From an uncultured Hyphomicrobiales bacterium (GTDB lineage Bacteria > Pseudomonadota > Alphaproteobacteria > Rhizobiales > Xanthobacteraceae), in the NCBI GenBank assembly GCA_903878085.1, contig CAIRGJ010000023.1, positions 1-64,000 of the forward strand: a stretch of 64,000 bases of DNA, given 5' to 3'. The notes under the pieces are model-generated. The model saw only the letters and a list, made by a program, of their open reading frames with translations, was not told where the DNA came from and searched no databases. The translations under genes and the position numbers were made by a program. This document shows, one piece after another, positions 26,661 through 35,462 of this stretch (the stretch's first letter is position 1; each line of letters begins with the position of its first letter).

Positions 26661-27356
26661 ATGACATCGACGATCGAGAAGCTGAAGAACATCACCACCG
26701 GCACCATCACGACGATTTTGCTGAAAAAGGGCATTCGCCGCTCCTGGATGGCGGGCGCCATGCCGCTCGGTTTCTCCGGCAAGCGCGTCGTTGGCCCGGC
26801 CTTCACCTTGCGCTTCGTGCCGGTGCGCGAGGACCTGGCGACGCCGGCGAGCTGGTCGAACCCGATCTCGACACGTTCGGCCATTGAGGCCATGCCGGCG
26901 GATTGCATCGTGGTCACTGACGCCATGGGCGTCACAAGCGCCGGCATTTTCGGCGACATTTTGTGCATGCGCATGGTCAAGCGCGGCGTCACCGCGCTGA
27001 TCACCGATGGCGTGATGCGCGACAAGCACGGCGTCGTCGCCACCGGCCTGCCGGTCTGGTGCGCCGGCATGGCCGCGCCGGCGTCCGTCAATCAGTTGAC
27101 CTTCGTCGGCTGGGAAGAGCCGATCGGCTGCGGCGGCTGCGCGATTTTCCCCGGCGACATCATCGTGGCCGACGACGACGGCGCGGTGGTGATCCCGAAG
27201 GATCTCGCCGATTTCGTCGCCGAGGAAGGCGCCGAGCACGAACTGCTGGAAAGCTGGCTGGTGCTGGAAGTCGAGAAGGGCGAGAAGCTCCCCGGCCTTT
27301 ATCCGCCGAACGAAGAGAACAAGAAGCGTTACGAGGCGTGGAAGAAGTCGCGCTAG
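26661..27356 (+). CDS. RraA-family protein (HMG/CHA aldolase-like)
   Basis: The 231-residue product has the RraA-like fold, with AMGVTSAGIFGDILCMRMVKRGV and then ITDGVMRDKHGV, which corresponds to the G-x20-R-D metal/substrate site of HMG/CHA aldolases. PGDIIVADDDGAVVIPKDLA is also diagnostic. Members either cleave 4-hydroxy-4-methyl-2-oxoglutarate-type acids or were named for RNase E inhibition. The intact R-D motif favours an aldolase or decarboxylase. A C-terminal tail rich in E and K (PPNEENKKRYEAWKKSR) is present. It follows the VUT transporter by 24 bp. Confidence 0.82.
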   Translation: MTSTIEKLKNITTGTITTILLKKGIRRSWMAGAMPLGFSGKRVVGPAFTLRFVPVREDLATPASWSNPISTRSAIEAMPADCIVVTDAMGVTSAGIFGDILCMRMVKRGVTALITDGVMRDKHGVVATGLPVWCAGMAAPASVNQLTFVGWEEPIGCGGCAIFPGDIIVADDDGAVVIPKDLADFVAEEGAEHELLESWLVLEVEKGEKLPGLYPPNEENKKRYEAWKKSR

Positions 27357-27452
27357 CCCGATCGTCGGCTTTGCGAAAACGCCGGCGGCCGCGCTGGATA
27401 TTTGCTAGATTTAAGCTTCGGTCGGCAAGATCGGGCCATGATCGGGCGCTGA

Positions 27453-28244
27453 ATGTTTTTCATCCTTTCCAAGACCGTCGCGTTTCTGCTGCTGCCGTCG
27501 AATATATTGATCGCGCTTGGCCTCTTGGGCGTCGTGCTGCTGGCGACGCGATGGCGGCGCGCCGGGCTTGGCCTCGCCGTCGCAAGTCTGCTCATGCTGG
27601 CGATGCTCGGCTTCTCGCCGCTCGGCGGCATGCTGGCCGCGAAACTTGAAAGCCGGTTTCCGCCCTGGGATGCCGGGCGCGGGCCGCCGGACGGTATTGT
27701 GGTGCTTGGCGGCGGCATCGCCACGACGCTGTCGGCGGACTATGACGAGCCCGTGCTCACCGGCGATGGCGGGCGCATCACCGCGATCGCCAAGCTGGCG
27801 CGCGCTTTTCCGAAGGCGCGCATCGTCTACACGAATGGTGACGCCAGCCTGTTCGCTACCGGCGCGAGCGACGAGAAATATCTCTATTTGCTGCTCGACA
27901 GCTTCGGTGTCCCGCGCGATCGCGTGACGATGGAAACCAAAGCGCGCAACACTTCCGAAAATGCCATTTTCAGCAAAGAACTGGTGAAGCCGAAACCCGG
28001 CGAACGCTGGCTGCTGGTGACTTCGGCGCAGCATATGCCGCGCGCGGTCGGCTGTTTCCGGCAGGCTGGTTTCGAGGTCGAGGCCTATCCGGTGGCCTGG
28101 CGCACGCGCCCGCGCGGCAGCTTTACGCTCGGCGGCACGCTCAGCGGCGGGCTCAATACGCTGGATCTGGCCACACATGAATGGCTCGGCTTGATCTTTT
28201 ACCGCCTGACCGGCCGCACCGGCGCGTTGCTGCCCGCGCCTTAG
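27453..28244 (+). CDS. YdcF/ElyC-family membrane protein (DUF218)
   Basis: The product has 263 residues. Two N-terminal TM helices (LSKTVAFLLLPSNILIALGLLGVVLL and GLGLAVASLLMLAMLGFSPL) precede a DUF218 domain with DGIVVLGGGI, NGDASLF, METKARNTSENA and LVTSAQHMPRAVGCFRQAGF. ElyC/SanA-type proteins of this layout act in envelope or peptidoglycan homeostasis. The specific role is unknown here. It stands alone on the plus strand after the RraA-like gene. Confidence 0.85.
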   Translation: MFFILSKTVAFLLLPSNILIALGLLGVVLLATRWRRAGLGLAVASLLMLAMLGFSPLGGMLAAKLESRFPPWDAGRGPPDGIVVLGGGIATTLSADYDEPVLTGDGGRITAIAKLARAFPKARIVYTNGDASLFATGASDEKYLYLLLDSFGVPRDRVTMETKARNTSENAIFSKELVKPKPGERWLLVTSAQHMPRAVGCFRQAGFEVEAYPVAWRTRPRGSFTLGGTLSGGLNTLDLATHEWLGLIFYRLTGRTGALLPAP

Positions 28245-28363
28245 TTTGTGGAATCCGGAAGCGGCGTTATCCTTTCGTCATCAAGGGCGATTCGTGCGCC
28301 CGAGTCCGCGTCTGCGTGCTCGCGCACCATCCAGCGATGCTCTCTTAAATGAGGAATCCGCCC

Positions 28364-28522
28364 ATGTCGCTCGACACTCACTCCACAACTCCGTCGGAGT
28401 CCGCGCCTTATGCCGGCATCGGCTTTCGCGCCGACTGGAGCGAAAACGTCGTCGCCATCCTCGCCGCCGGTACCGGCGTGCTGGTGGTGGCGGTTATCGC
28501 GGTGCTGATGGGTCTGGCCTAG
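28364..28522 (+). CDS. Small single-TM membrane protein (too short for the ORF track)
   Basis: An ORF of 52 residues starts at ATG 28364 behind GAGGAA. The sequence begins MSLDTHSTTPSESAPYAGIG, continues with FRADWSENVVAILAAGTG, and ends in one TM segment (VLVVAVIAVLMGLA). Its stop codon TAG overlaps the stop of the convergent DUF599 gene on the other strand. The good ribosome-binding site and membrane-protein composition support it; no family is known. Confidence 0.6.
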   Translation: MSLDTHSTTPSESAPYAGIGFRADWSENVVAILAAGTGVLVVAVIAVLMGLA

Positions 28523-29223
28523 GGCTTCGGCGCGGGATCGATATCCGCGGCGAAAGCCTTGGCTGACTCCGAGGAAAATTGCCGCCGCCACATCACGATC
28601 ACCACGCCGGTGGTGGTCAGCACCAGTGGCAGTGGACCCAGCAGCCAGCCGAGATAGCCGAGCGCGAAGAAGAACGCGCGCTGGCCGCGGTTGAAATGGC
28701 GGCCGGCATCCTCGCACAGCCGTGCGGCGCGGTGGGCGAAAGCTTTCGCGGCCGGTGTGTCTTTGGCTTCGGGCGGCGGCGCGGCGCCGACCATGATCGC
28801 GAAGTAATTGAACAGCCGGTACGACCAGGCGAACTTGAAGAACGCATAGACGAAGACGACGATCAGCCCCAGCATCTTCAATTCCCATAACTGCCGGGAT
28901 GGGATGGAGCCGAGGTTGAGCAGGGTGATCACCGGCAGGATGTCTTCGCTGGCCCGCATCATGGTCAGCGCGCCGCCGATCGCGATCAGGCTGGTGGAGG
29001 CGAAGAACGCCGTACCGTTCTGCAGCGCCGCGGTGACCTGGGCATCGACCATGCGTACGTCGCGTCCCAGCAGTTGCTCCATCCAGTTATCGCGGTAGCC
29101 GTTGACGCGCGCGTTGAGGCTGCGGCGTCCGGCGGCGGTTTTCTCGATGACGAGCGAATAGACGATCCAGGCGCCGGCGAAATAGGCGATAGCAAAAAGG
29201 TCAGGCAGGGTCAGCACCGGCAT
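28519..29223 (-). CDS. DUF599 family membrane protein
   Basis: The product has 234 residues. Four TM segments (LFAIAYFAGAWIVYSLVI; NGTAFFASTSLIAIGGALTMM; MLGLIVVFVYAFFKFAWSYRLFNY; AFFFALGYLGWLLGPLPLVLTTTGVVIVMW) carry family words RRSLNARVNGYRDNWMEQLLGRDVRMVD, FKFAWSYR.FNY and GRHFNRGQRAFFFALGYLGW. The function of DUF599 is unknown. The start ATG 29223 lies in a divergent spacer with the rhodanese gene. The stop overlaps the stop of the small membrane protein gene. Confidence 0.85.
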   Translation of the reverse strand: MPVLTLPDLFAIAYFAGAWIVYSLVIEKTAAGRRSLNARVNGYRDNWMEQLLGRDVRMVDAQVTAALQNGTAFFASTSLIAIGGALTMMRASEDILPVITLLNLGSIPSRQLWELKMLGLIVVFVYAFFKFAWSYRLFNYFAIMVGAAPPPEAKDTPAAKAFAHRAARLCEDAGRHFNRGQRAFFFALGYLGWLLGPLPLVLTTTGVVIVMWRRQFSSESAKAFAADIDPAPKP

Positions 29224-29332
29224 CGAGTCGTTCCTCTGTTCCCATCGTGCCTGCTGACGCTCAAGGGTTCAACCGTCCTCACGCTTGAGCGGCGCTGCCG
29301 CCTCTGCCAAATAGGGGGGACAGGAGTTCGTC

Positions 29333-29758
29333 ATGCCGCAAACCATTACCGTTGGCTACAAGGCGCTGGTCGAGGCCGCCGAGCGCGAGATCGAGACGCT
29401 GCCGGTCGAGCAGGCGGTCGCCTTGGCCGGGCGTGACGACATTGTGCTGGTCGATATCCGCGATCCGCGCGAATTGACGCGGGACGGCAAGGTGCCGGGC
29501 GCCTTCCATTGTCCGCGCGGCATGCTGGAGTTCTGGATCGACCCGCAGAGCCCCTATCACAAGCCGGTGTTCGCGCAGGACAAGAAGTTCGTGTTCTTCT
29601 GCGCCGGCGGTTTGCGGTCGGCTTTGGCGGCGCAGACCGCGCAGCACATGGGGCTCAAACCGGTCGCGCATATTCGTGGCGGCTTTGGCGCCTGGAAAAA
29701 GGCCGGCGGCCCGGTCGAGACGCCGGAGGCCAAACACGCTGCGCCGAAGAAAGAGTAA
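29333..29758 (+). CDS. Rhodanese-like domain protein
   Basis: This single rhodanese domain of 141 residues has DIVLVDIRDPRELTRDGKVPGAFHCPRG and the active-site loop FCAGGLRSA, with the catalytic Cys at about residue 89, followed by HIRGGFGAWKKAGGPV. There is no signal peptide, so it is a cytosolic sulfurtransferase-type protein that carries sulfur as a persulfide. It is followed 6 bp later by a glutathione S-transferase gene, suggesting a shared thiol or detoxification operon. Confidence 0.88.
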   Translation: MPQTITVGYKALVEAAEREIETLPVEQAVALAGRDDIVLVDIRDPRELTRDGKVPGAFHCPRGMLEFWIDPQSPYHKPVFAQDKKFVFFCAGGLRSALAAQTAQHMGLKPVAHIRGGFGAWKKAGGPVETPEAKHAAPKKE

Positions 29759-29764
29759 GCGGCC

Positions 29765-30439
29765 ATGATGCTGAAACTGCTCATCGGCAACAAGAACTAT
29801 TCGTCCTGGTCGTTGCGGCCCTGGATCGCGATGAAGGCTGCCGCCATCGCCTTCGACGAAGAGCTGATCCCGCTCTATGAGCCGGGCAGCCGGGAACAGG
29901 TTTTGAAAGTTTCGCCCGCCGGCAAGGTGCCGGTGCTGATCGACGGTGACACCGTCATCTGGGAATCGCTCGCCATCCTTGAATATCTGGCGGAGAAGTT
30001 TCCGATCGCCGAGCTGTGGCCGGCCGACATGCGCGCCCGCGGCCATGCCCGCGTCGTCGCCAACGAGATGCACGGCGGCTTCCAGGCGCTGCGCAAGGCG
30101 TGCCCGATGAACATGTGGCTGCCGCCGAAAACGCGGCCGCAGCCCGACGACGTCATGGAGAATGTCTGGCGCATCGACGCGCTGTGGCGCGACTGCCGCG
30201 CGCGCTTCGGTGACGGCGGCGATTTTCTGTTCGGCGGCTTCGGCGCGGCCGACGCGATGTATGCGCCGGTGGTGTCGCGGCTGCACAGCTACGGGCTGCC
30301 GGTCAGCGCCGAGTCGCGCCTCTACATGGACGCGGTGATGGCACTGCCGGCCTGGCGCGAATGGCACGACGCCGCGCTCAAGGAACCCTGGGTGATGCAG
30401 CACAACGAGCCGGACTGGCCGCTGGTGCGCGGAGTGTAG
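29765..30439 (+). CDS. Glutathione S-transferase family protein
   Basis: The 224 residues comprise an N-terminal thioredoxin-like domain beginning KLLIGNKNYSSWSLRPWIAM (the Ser in NYSSWS is the likely thiolate-activating residue), the cis-Pro/glutathione site GKVPVLIDGD and WESLAILEYLAE, and an all-helical C-domain with FLFGGFGAADAMYAPVVSRL. The layout is like YfcF/GstB bacterial GSTs. It lies directly downstream of the rhodanese gene. The substrate is unknown. Confidence 0.88.
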   Translation: MMLKLLIGNKNYSSWSLRPWIAMKAAAIAFDEELIPLYEPGSREQVLKVSPAGKVPVLIDGDTVIWESLAILEYLAEKFPIAELWPADMRARGHARVVANEMHGGFQALRKACPMNMWLPPKTRPQPDDVMENVWRIDALWRDCRARFGDGGDFLFGGFGAADAMYAPVVSRLHSYGLPVSAESRLYMDAVMALPAWREWHDAALKEPWVMQHNEPDWPLVRGV

Positions 30440-30478
30440 TTACCACGGCTGCGATCGGGCAGGTCGCGTGCACAGGTA

Positions 30479-30823
30479 TCAACCTTGTGCGGCGGTGACC
30501 ACGATTTCGACCAGATGCGGAGGCTCGAGATCGACGCCGAGGCAGGCGCGCATCGGCGGATTGGCGCGGTCGACCCATTCGTCCCACGCTTGGTTCATCT
30601 CTTCCTTGTGCGCGATGTCGGCGATGTAGACGATCGCCGACAGGATGCGGCTCTTGTCGATGCCGGACATCGCCAGGCTCTCGTCGATCCGGCGCAGCGC
30701 TTTTCGGGTCTGCTCGTAGAAACCGGGGTCGGGATCGGGCGACACCGCCACCGTGAACACCAAGCCGTCGTGAACCACGGCACGGCTGCGGGTCGGCGTC
30801 AGACCGGGAAATCGCGTGATCAT
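30479..30823 (-). CDS. RidA/YjgF family protein
   Basis: ATG 30823 (AAGGAG 7 bp upstream) gives 114 residues; the track's TTG start is one codon earlier. The fold blocks are VHDGLVFTVAVSPD, TRKALRRIDESLAMSGIDKSRILSAIVYIADI, and the trimer-interface end NPPMRACLGVDLEPPHLVEIVVTAA. The Arg of MRACLGV corresponds to the imine-substrate Arg of active RidA enzymes, so 2-aminoacrylate-type deamination is plausible. It is convergent with the GST gene and divergent from mccB. Confidence 0.85.
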   Translation of the reverse strand: MITRFPGLTPTRSRAVVHDGLVFTVAVSPDPDPGFYEQTRKALRRIDESLAMSGIDKSRILSAIVYIADIAHKEEMNQAWDEWVDRANPPMRACLGVDLEPPHLVEIVVTAAQG

Positions 30824-30948
30824 CAAGGGGCTCCTTTCGGGCCGGAAGCGGCTGGATATCGGCCCATGCTAGCCCAGTGCGGAAGCATTTCCTTCCCTTT
30901 CCACCCGCGCCATAGTGGCGGTCTTAAAGATTCGGGGAGGGGCGAGGC

Positions 30949-32556
<1,608 letters not shown>

Positions 32557-32561
32557 CGATA

Positions 32562-32942
32562 ATGTCTGATCTTGTAAACTTTTTATTATCTCACACTGGA
32601 GCGCTAACGGCGCTGCTGACAGTCGCTGGCGGAATATTTGCTTTCATCAAATGGCTCGATGCAAGGGCATTGGAGCAAAAAGAAAAACGACGACAGCGAT
32701 ATGAACGGCTCATTGATATTATCATTGGTCAAGAAATTGATGGTCAGAAGCCTGTAGTGTTACAACAAATTGTTGCCGTTTGGATGTTGTCTGAGTTCGA
32801 AGAATTTGAACATATCACGCGCAAAATATTTATTGATCGGGATCCGAGAGGTTCCTCCACCGAGGCGTGGCTAACGCAGATTCATCCTGAGATATTGAAA
32901 ATGCTTGGTGAGAGCGAGCGTAGGGTGGGCAAAGGCGCGTAG
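32562..32942 (+). CDS. Hypothetical AT-rich membrane-anchored protein with a repeat-derived end
   Basis: ATG 32562 gives 126 residues; the track start is a GTG inside the mccB stop region. There is one N-terminal TM (LTALLTVAGGIFAFIKWLDA), then a charged coil (RALEQKEKRRQRYERLIDIIIGQ) and a soluble helical part. Codon use is much AT-richer (TTA, ATA, ATT) than mccB just upstream, indicating separate origin. The last seven codons (RRVGKGA) come from the 32920-33017 repeat element, so the original C-terminus was probably replaced. No family is recognised. Confidence 0.6.
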   Translation: MSDLVNFLLSHTGALTALLTVAGGIFAFIKWLDARALEQKEKRRQRYERLIDIIIGQEIDGQKPVVLQQIVAVWMLSEFEEFEHITRKIFIDRDPRGSSTEAWLTQIHPEILKMLGESERRVGKGA

Positions 32943-33017
32943 CGCGCGTGCCCACGCGCTTGCGATTTCAAACACGCATAAAAAGTCGGTGGGCTCGCTT
33001 CGCTTAGCCCACCCTAC
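32920..33017. repeat. 98-bp palindromic repeat element with 11-bp terminal inverted repeats
   Basis: GTAGGGTGGGC (32920-32930) and GCCCACCCTAC (33007-33017) are perfect inverted ends. Inside are two hairpins, GTGGGC...GCCCAC (32925-32955) and GTGGGCT...AGCCCAC (32989-33012). It looks like a BIME/MITE-type element of a kind common in Bradyrhizobium relatives (from memory). It overlaps the 3' end of the AT-rich gene upstream. Confidence 0.75.
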
Positions 33018-33066
33018 AAGCAGTTCTTGGCCTATAATCGTCCCCTGACGCTCAAGGGGGCATCCG

Positions 33067-33552
33067 ATGCTGATGACATCTCGCTGCAGTCTCGCGCTCT
33101 GCGTTTCGCTTTTCCTGCTATCCGCCGCTTCTCCCGCCTTTGCCGCGATCGAGCTCGATCCGGGGATGTGGCAGGACACCGAGACCGGCGAAGAGGACGG
33201 CAAGCCAGTCAAGCCCGAGGTCACCAGCGATTGCATGGCGCCGGAAGAGGCTAAGGATCCGGTCAAGGCATTGTCCGTGATGAAGGACGGCGCCGGGCAG
33301 TGTAAGAAGCTCGAGGTCAAGGAGAAGGGCAATGTCGTGTCGATCGAGATGCAATGCGGCGACCCCAAGGAAATGTCGATCGAAATGATCGGCACCTACA
33401 CCTTCCTGGACCGGCGGCATTACATCGGCACCATGAAATCGACCATCATCCACGGCGGTCAGACCGCGACCTCCAATAAGACAGTGGATTCGAAATGGAT
33501 CGGACCGTGCACGGCCGCGCCGGCCGGCAAGACTGCGCCGGGCAAGAAGTGA
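33067..33552 (+). CDS. DUF3617 family exported protein
   Basis: The 161-residue product has a signal peptide (LALCVSLFLLSAASPAFA-AI). The DUF3617 pattern follows: ELDPGMWQDTETGEEDG at the mature start, DCMAPEEAKDP, then paired cysteines (GQCKK, MQCGDP) and the conserved tail TSNKTVDSKWIGPC. It is periplasmic, of unknown function. The C-terminus ends in a low-complexity AAPAGKTAPGKK. It is followed 19 bp later by an SDR gene. Confidence 0.85.
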   Translation: MLMTSRCSLALCVSLFLLSAASPAFAAIELDPGMWQDTETGEEDGKPVKPEVTSDCMAPEEAKDPVKALSVMKDGAGQCKKLEVKEKGNVVSIEMQCGDPKEMSIEMIGTYTFLDRRHYIGTMKSTIIHGGQTATSNKTVDSKWIGPCTAAPAGKTAPGKK

Positions 33553-33571
33553 CAACAGCGGACCGGGCGCC

Positions 33572-34264
33572 ATGAATTACAAATCCGCCCTCATCGTCGG
33601 CGCCGGCTCCGGGCTGTCGGCCGCGCTGGCGCGCGCCTTCGCCAAGGCGGGCATGAGCGTCGCGCTGGCGGCGCGGTCCGCCGACAAGCTCAGTGAGTTC
33701 GTCAAGGCGACCGGCGCTAGGGCATACAATTGCGATGCCGCAAAGCGCGGTGAGGTCGAGAAGCTGTTCGCCGATCTCGATGCGGAGAAGCTCACGCCCG
33801 ACGTCGTCGTCTACAACGCCAGCTATCGCACGCGCGGGCCGCTGATCGATCTCGATCCGGTCGAGGTCGCCAAGGCGATCGAGATCACTGCCTTCGGCGG
33901 CTTTCTGGTCGCCCAGGCGGCGGTGCGCCGCATGCTGCCCAAGGGGCAGGGCGCGATCCTGTTCACCGGCGCCTCGGCATCTGTGAAGGGCTATGCGCAG
34001 TCGGCGCCGTTCGCGATGGGCAAGTTCGCACTGCGCGGCCTGGCGCAAAGCATGGCGCGCGAGCTAGCGCCGCAGGGCATCCACGTCGCGCATTTCGTCA
34101 TCGACGGCGGCATCAAGAGCCCGCGCCGCGCCGAACCCGCTTCCAGCCCGGACTCGCTACTCGATCCCGAGGCCATCGCCGCCAGTTATCTGCACGTGCT
34201 GCAACAGCCGCGCAGCGCCTGGACGCAAGAGCTGGAGCTGCGGCCTTTCGTCGAGAAGTTTTGA
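33572..34264 (+). CDS. Short-chain dehydrogenase/reductase-like protein lacking the catalytic Tyr
   Basis: The 230-residue Rossmann protein has the nucleotide motif LIVGAGSGLSAALARAFA, a VVVYNASY segment in place of NNAG, and the Ser strand ILFTGASASVKG. The YxxxK site reads FAMGK (SAPFAMGKFALRGL): Phe replaces the proton-relay Tyr while Lys is kept. Classical dehydrogenase chemistry is therefore doubtful; it may bind NAD(P) for another purpose or use a different residue. The family call is secure and the activity is not. Confidence 0.85.
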   Translation: MNYKSALIVGAGSGLSAALARAFAKAGMSVALAARSADKLSEFVKATGARAYNCDAAKRGEVEKLFADLDAEKLTPDVVVYNASYRTRGPLIDLDPVEVAKAIEITAFGGFLVAQAAVRRMLPKGQGAILFTGASASVKGYAQSAPFAMGKFALRGLAQSMARELAPQGIHVAHFVIDGGIKSPRRAEPASSPDSLLDPEAIAASYLHVLQQPRSAWTQELELRPFVEKF

Positions 34265-34363
34265 CGGCCTAATTTATTGCCGGCCGCGCCGCACAAAGAG
34301 CTCACGCAGCCGTGACCGGCCGATTCAGAGGCCGTTTACCCCCGGACGCCTAGCGTCACCGTC

Positions 34364-34693
34364 ATGGGGATTTTGGCGACTCCGGTGAAAATCAACGGCA
34401 CGGTGTGCCGCAATTGCTATGACGTCGACTGGGCGCGCAAAGCCGAGGCCGAGGCCACCAAGAAGCGCGACGCCGAAGCGGCAAAGAAAGCCAAAGAGAC
34501 GACTGCGCCGGATGGCTCGGCTCCGGATAAAGCCAGCCCGGCGTCCAGCTTCGATAACCAAGCGGTAACCACGTTCGGCGGCTCGCTCAAAGATGCGTCG
34601 CGCGCTGCGACCGTCGCGGCCGCTTCCGCCGACGCGCCGGTTGCCCCGCCGCCCACCGACACGCCCGGCCAGTCGGTCAACATCTACGCTTAG
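34364..34693 (+). CDS. Hypothetical low-complexity protein
   Basis: The product has 109 residues. A short ordered-looking start (MGILATPVKINGTVCRNCYDVDWA, with a CxxC) is followed by a Lys/Ala/Glu-rich coil (RKAEAEATKKRDAEAAKKAKE) and a disordered Pro/Ala/Ser tail. There is no signal peptide or TM. I do not recognise the family. The start lies 99 bp after the SDR gene, and no strong ribosome-binding site is visible. Codon bias agrees with the neighbours. Confidence 0.5.
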   Translation: MGILATPVKINGTVCRNCYDVDWARKAEAEATKKRDAEAAKKAKETTAPDGSAPDKASPASSFDNQAVTTFGGSLKDASRAATVAAASADAPVAPPPTDTPGQSVNIYA

Positions 34694-34733
34694 CCGGTAG
34701 CGCCGCCCGCGCCCCGCGTGGTAAACGCGGGCC

Positions 34734-35462
34734 ATGATCGATCCCACCGAACTCAAGCAACTCGCCCCCACCGGAAACCTGCGCGGCGGCATCGTGGTGT
34801 CGCCGGCGGCGTCGGCGTTCTTCGCCATCAGGGACGCCGGCGGCGCACCGCGCGGCGTCACCATCGACTTGCTGTACGCCTTTGCGGACAAGCTGAAGCT
34901 GCCGCTCGAATTGCAGATCTACGAGAATTCCGGGCAGGTGACCGATGCGGTTGCCTCCGGCGTTTGCGACGTCGCCTTCATGCCGCGCGACGTGACGCGC
35001 GAGGGCAAGGTCGATTTCGGCCCGGCCTATTACTTCATTTCCAGCACCTATCTGGTGCCGGCCGGCTCGACCATCAAAACCATCGATGAGGTCAACCGGC
35101 CCGGCGTGCGCATCGTCGGCATCTCCAACACCACGACGGTGCGCAGCGCGCGCCGCACCGCGCCTTTGGCCTCGGCCGAGGAAGTGGCGAGCGTCGATCT
35201 GATGACTGAGATGGCGGCCGCCGGCAACGGCGATGCCTTCGCGCTGTCGCATGACTCGTTTGCCGGCTTACTGCCGAAGCTGCCGGGCGCGCGCGTGCTG
35301 CCGGGCCATTTCCAGCAGACCGGGATTTCCGTCGCGGTGCCGAAGGGCCGGGGCGCGGCGTTGAAGATCGCCAGCGCGTTGCTGGAAGACGCCAAGAAAT
35401 CCGGCGCCGTGCGCCGCGCGCTCGATGCCGCCGGGTTCAAGGACGCCGAAGTCGCGCCCTGA
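34734..35462 (+). CDS. Family-3-like substrate-binding protein without a signal peptide
   Basis: The 242 residues have the PBP type II layout of amino-acid-type binding proteins: GIVVSPAASAFFAIRDAGGAPRGVTIDLLYAFADKL, then GVCDVAFMPRDVTREGKVDFGPAYYFISSTYLVP and ALSHDSFAGLLPKLPGARVLPGHFQQTGISVAVPKG. It begins directly with a soluble sequence (MIDPTELKQLAPTGNLRGG), with no export signal, and no ABC permease or ATPase is adjacent. It may be a cytosolic sensor-like protein. Its 3' end overlaps the convergent MFS gene by 26 bp. Confidence 0.8.
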   Translation: MIDPTELKQLAPTGNLRGGIVVSPAASAFFAIRDAGGAPRGVTIDLLYAFADKLKLPLELQIYENSGQVTDAVASGVCDVAFMPRDVTREGKVDFGPAYYFISSTYLVPAGSTIKTIDEVNRPGVRIVGISNTTTVRSARRTAPLASAEEVASVDLMTEMAAAGNGDAFALSHDSFAGLLPKLPGARVLPGHFQQTGISVAVPKGRGAALKIASALLEDAKKSGAVRRALDAAGFKDAEVAP

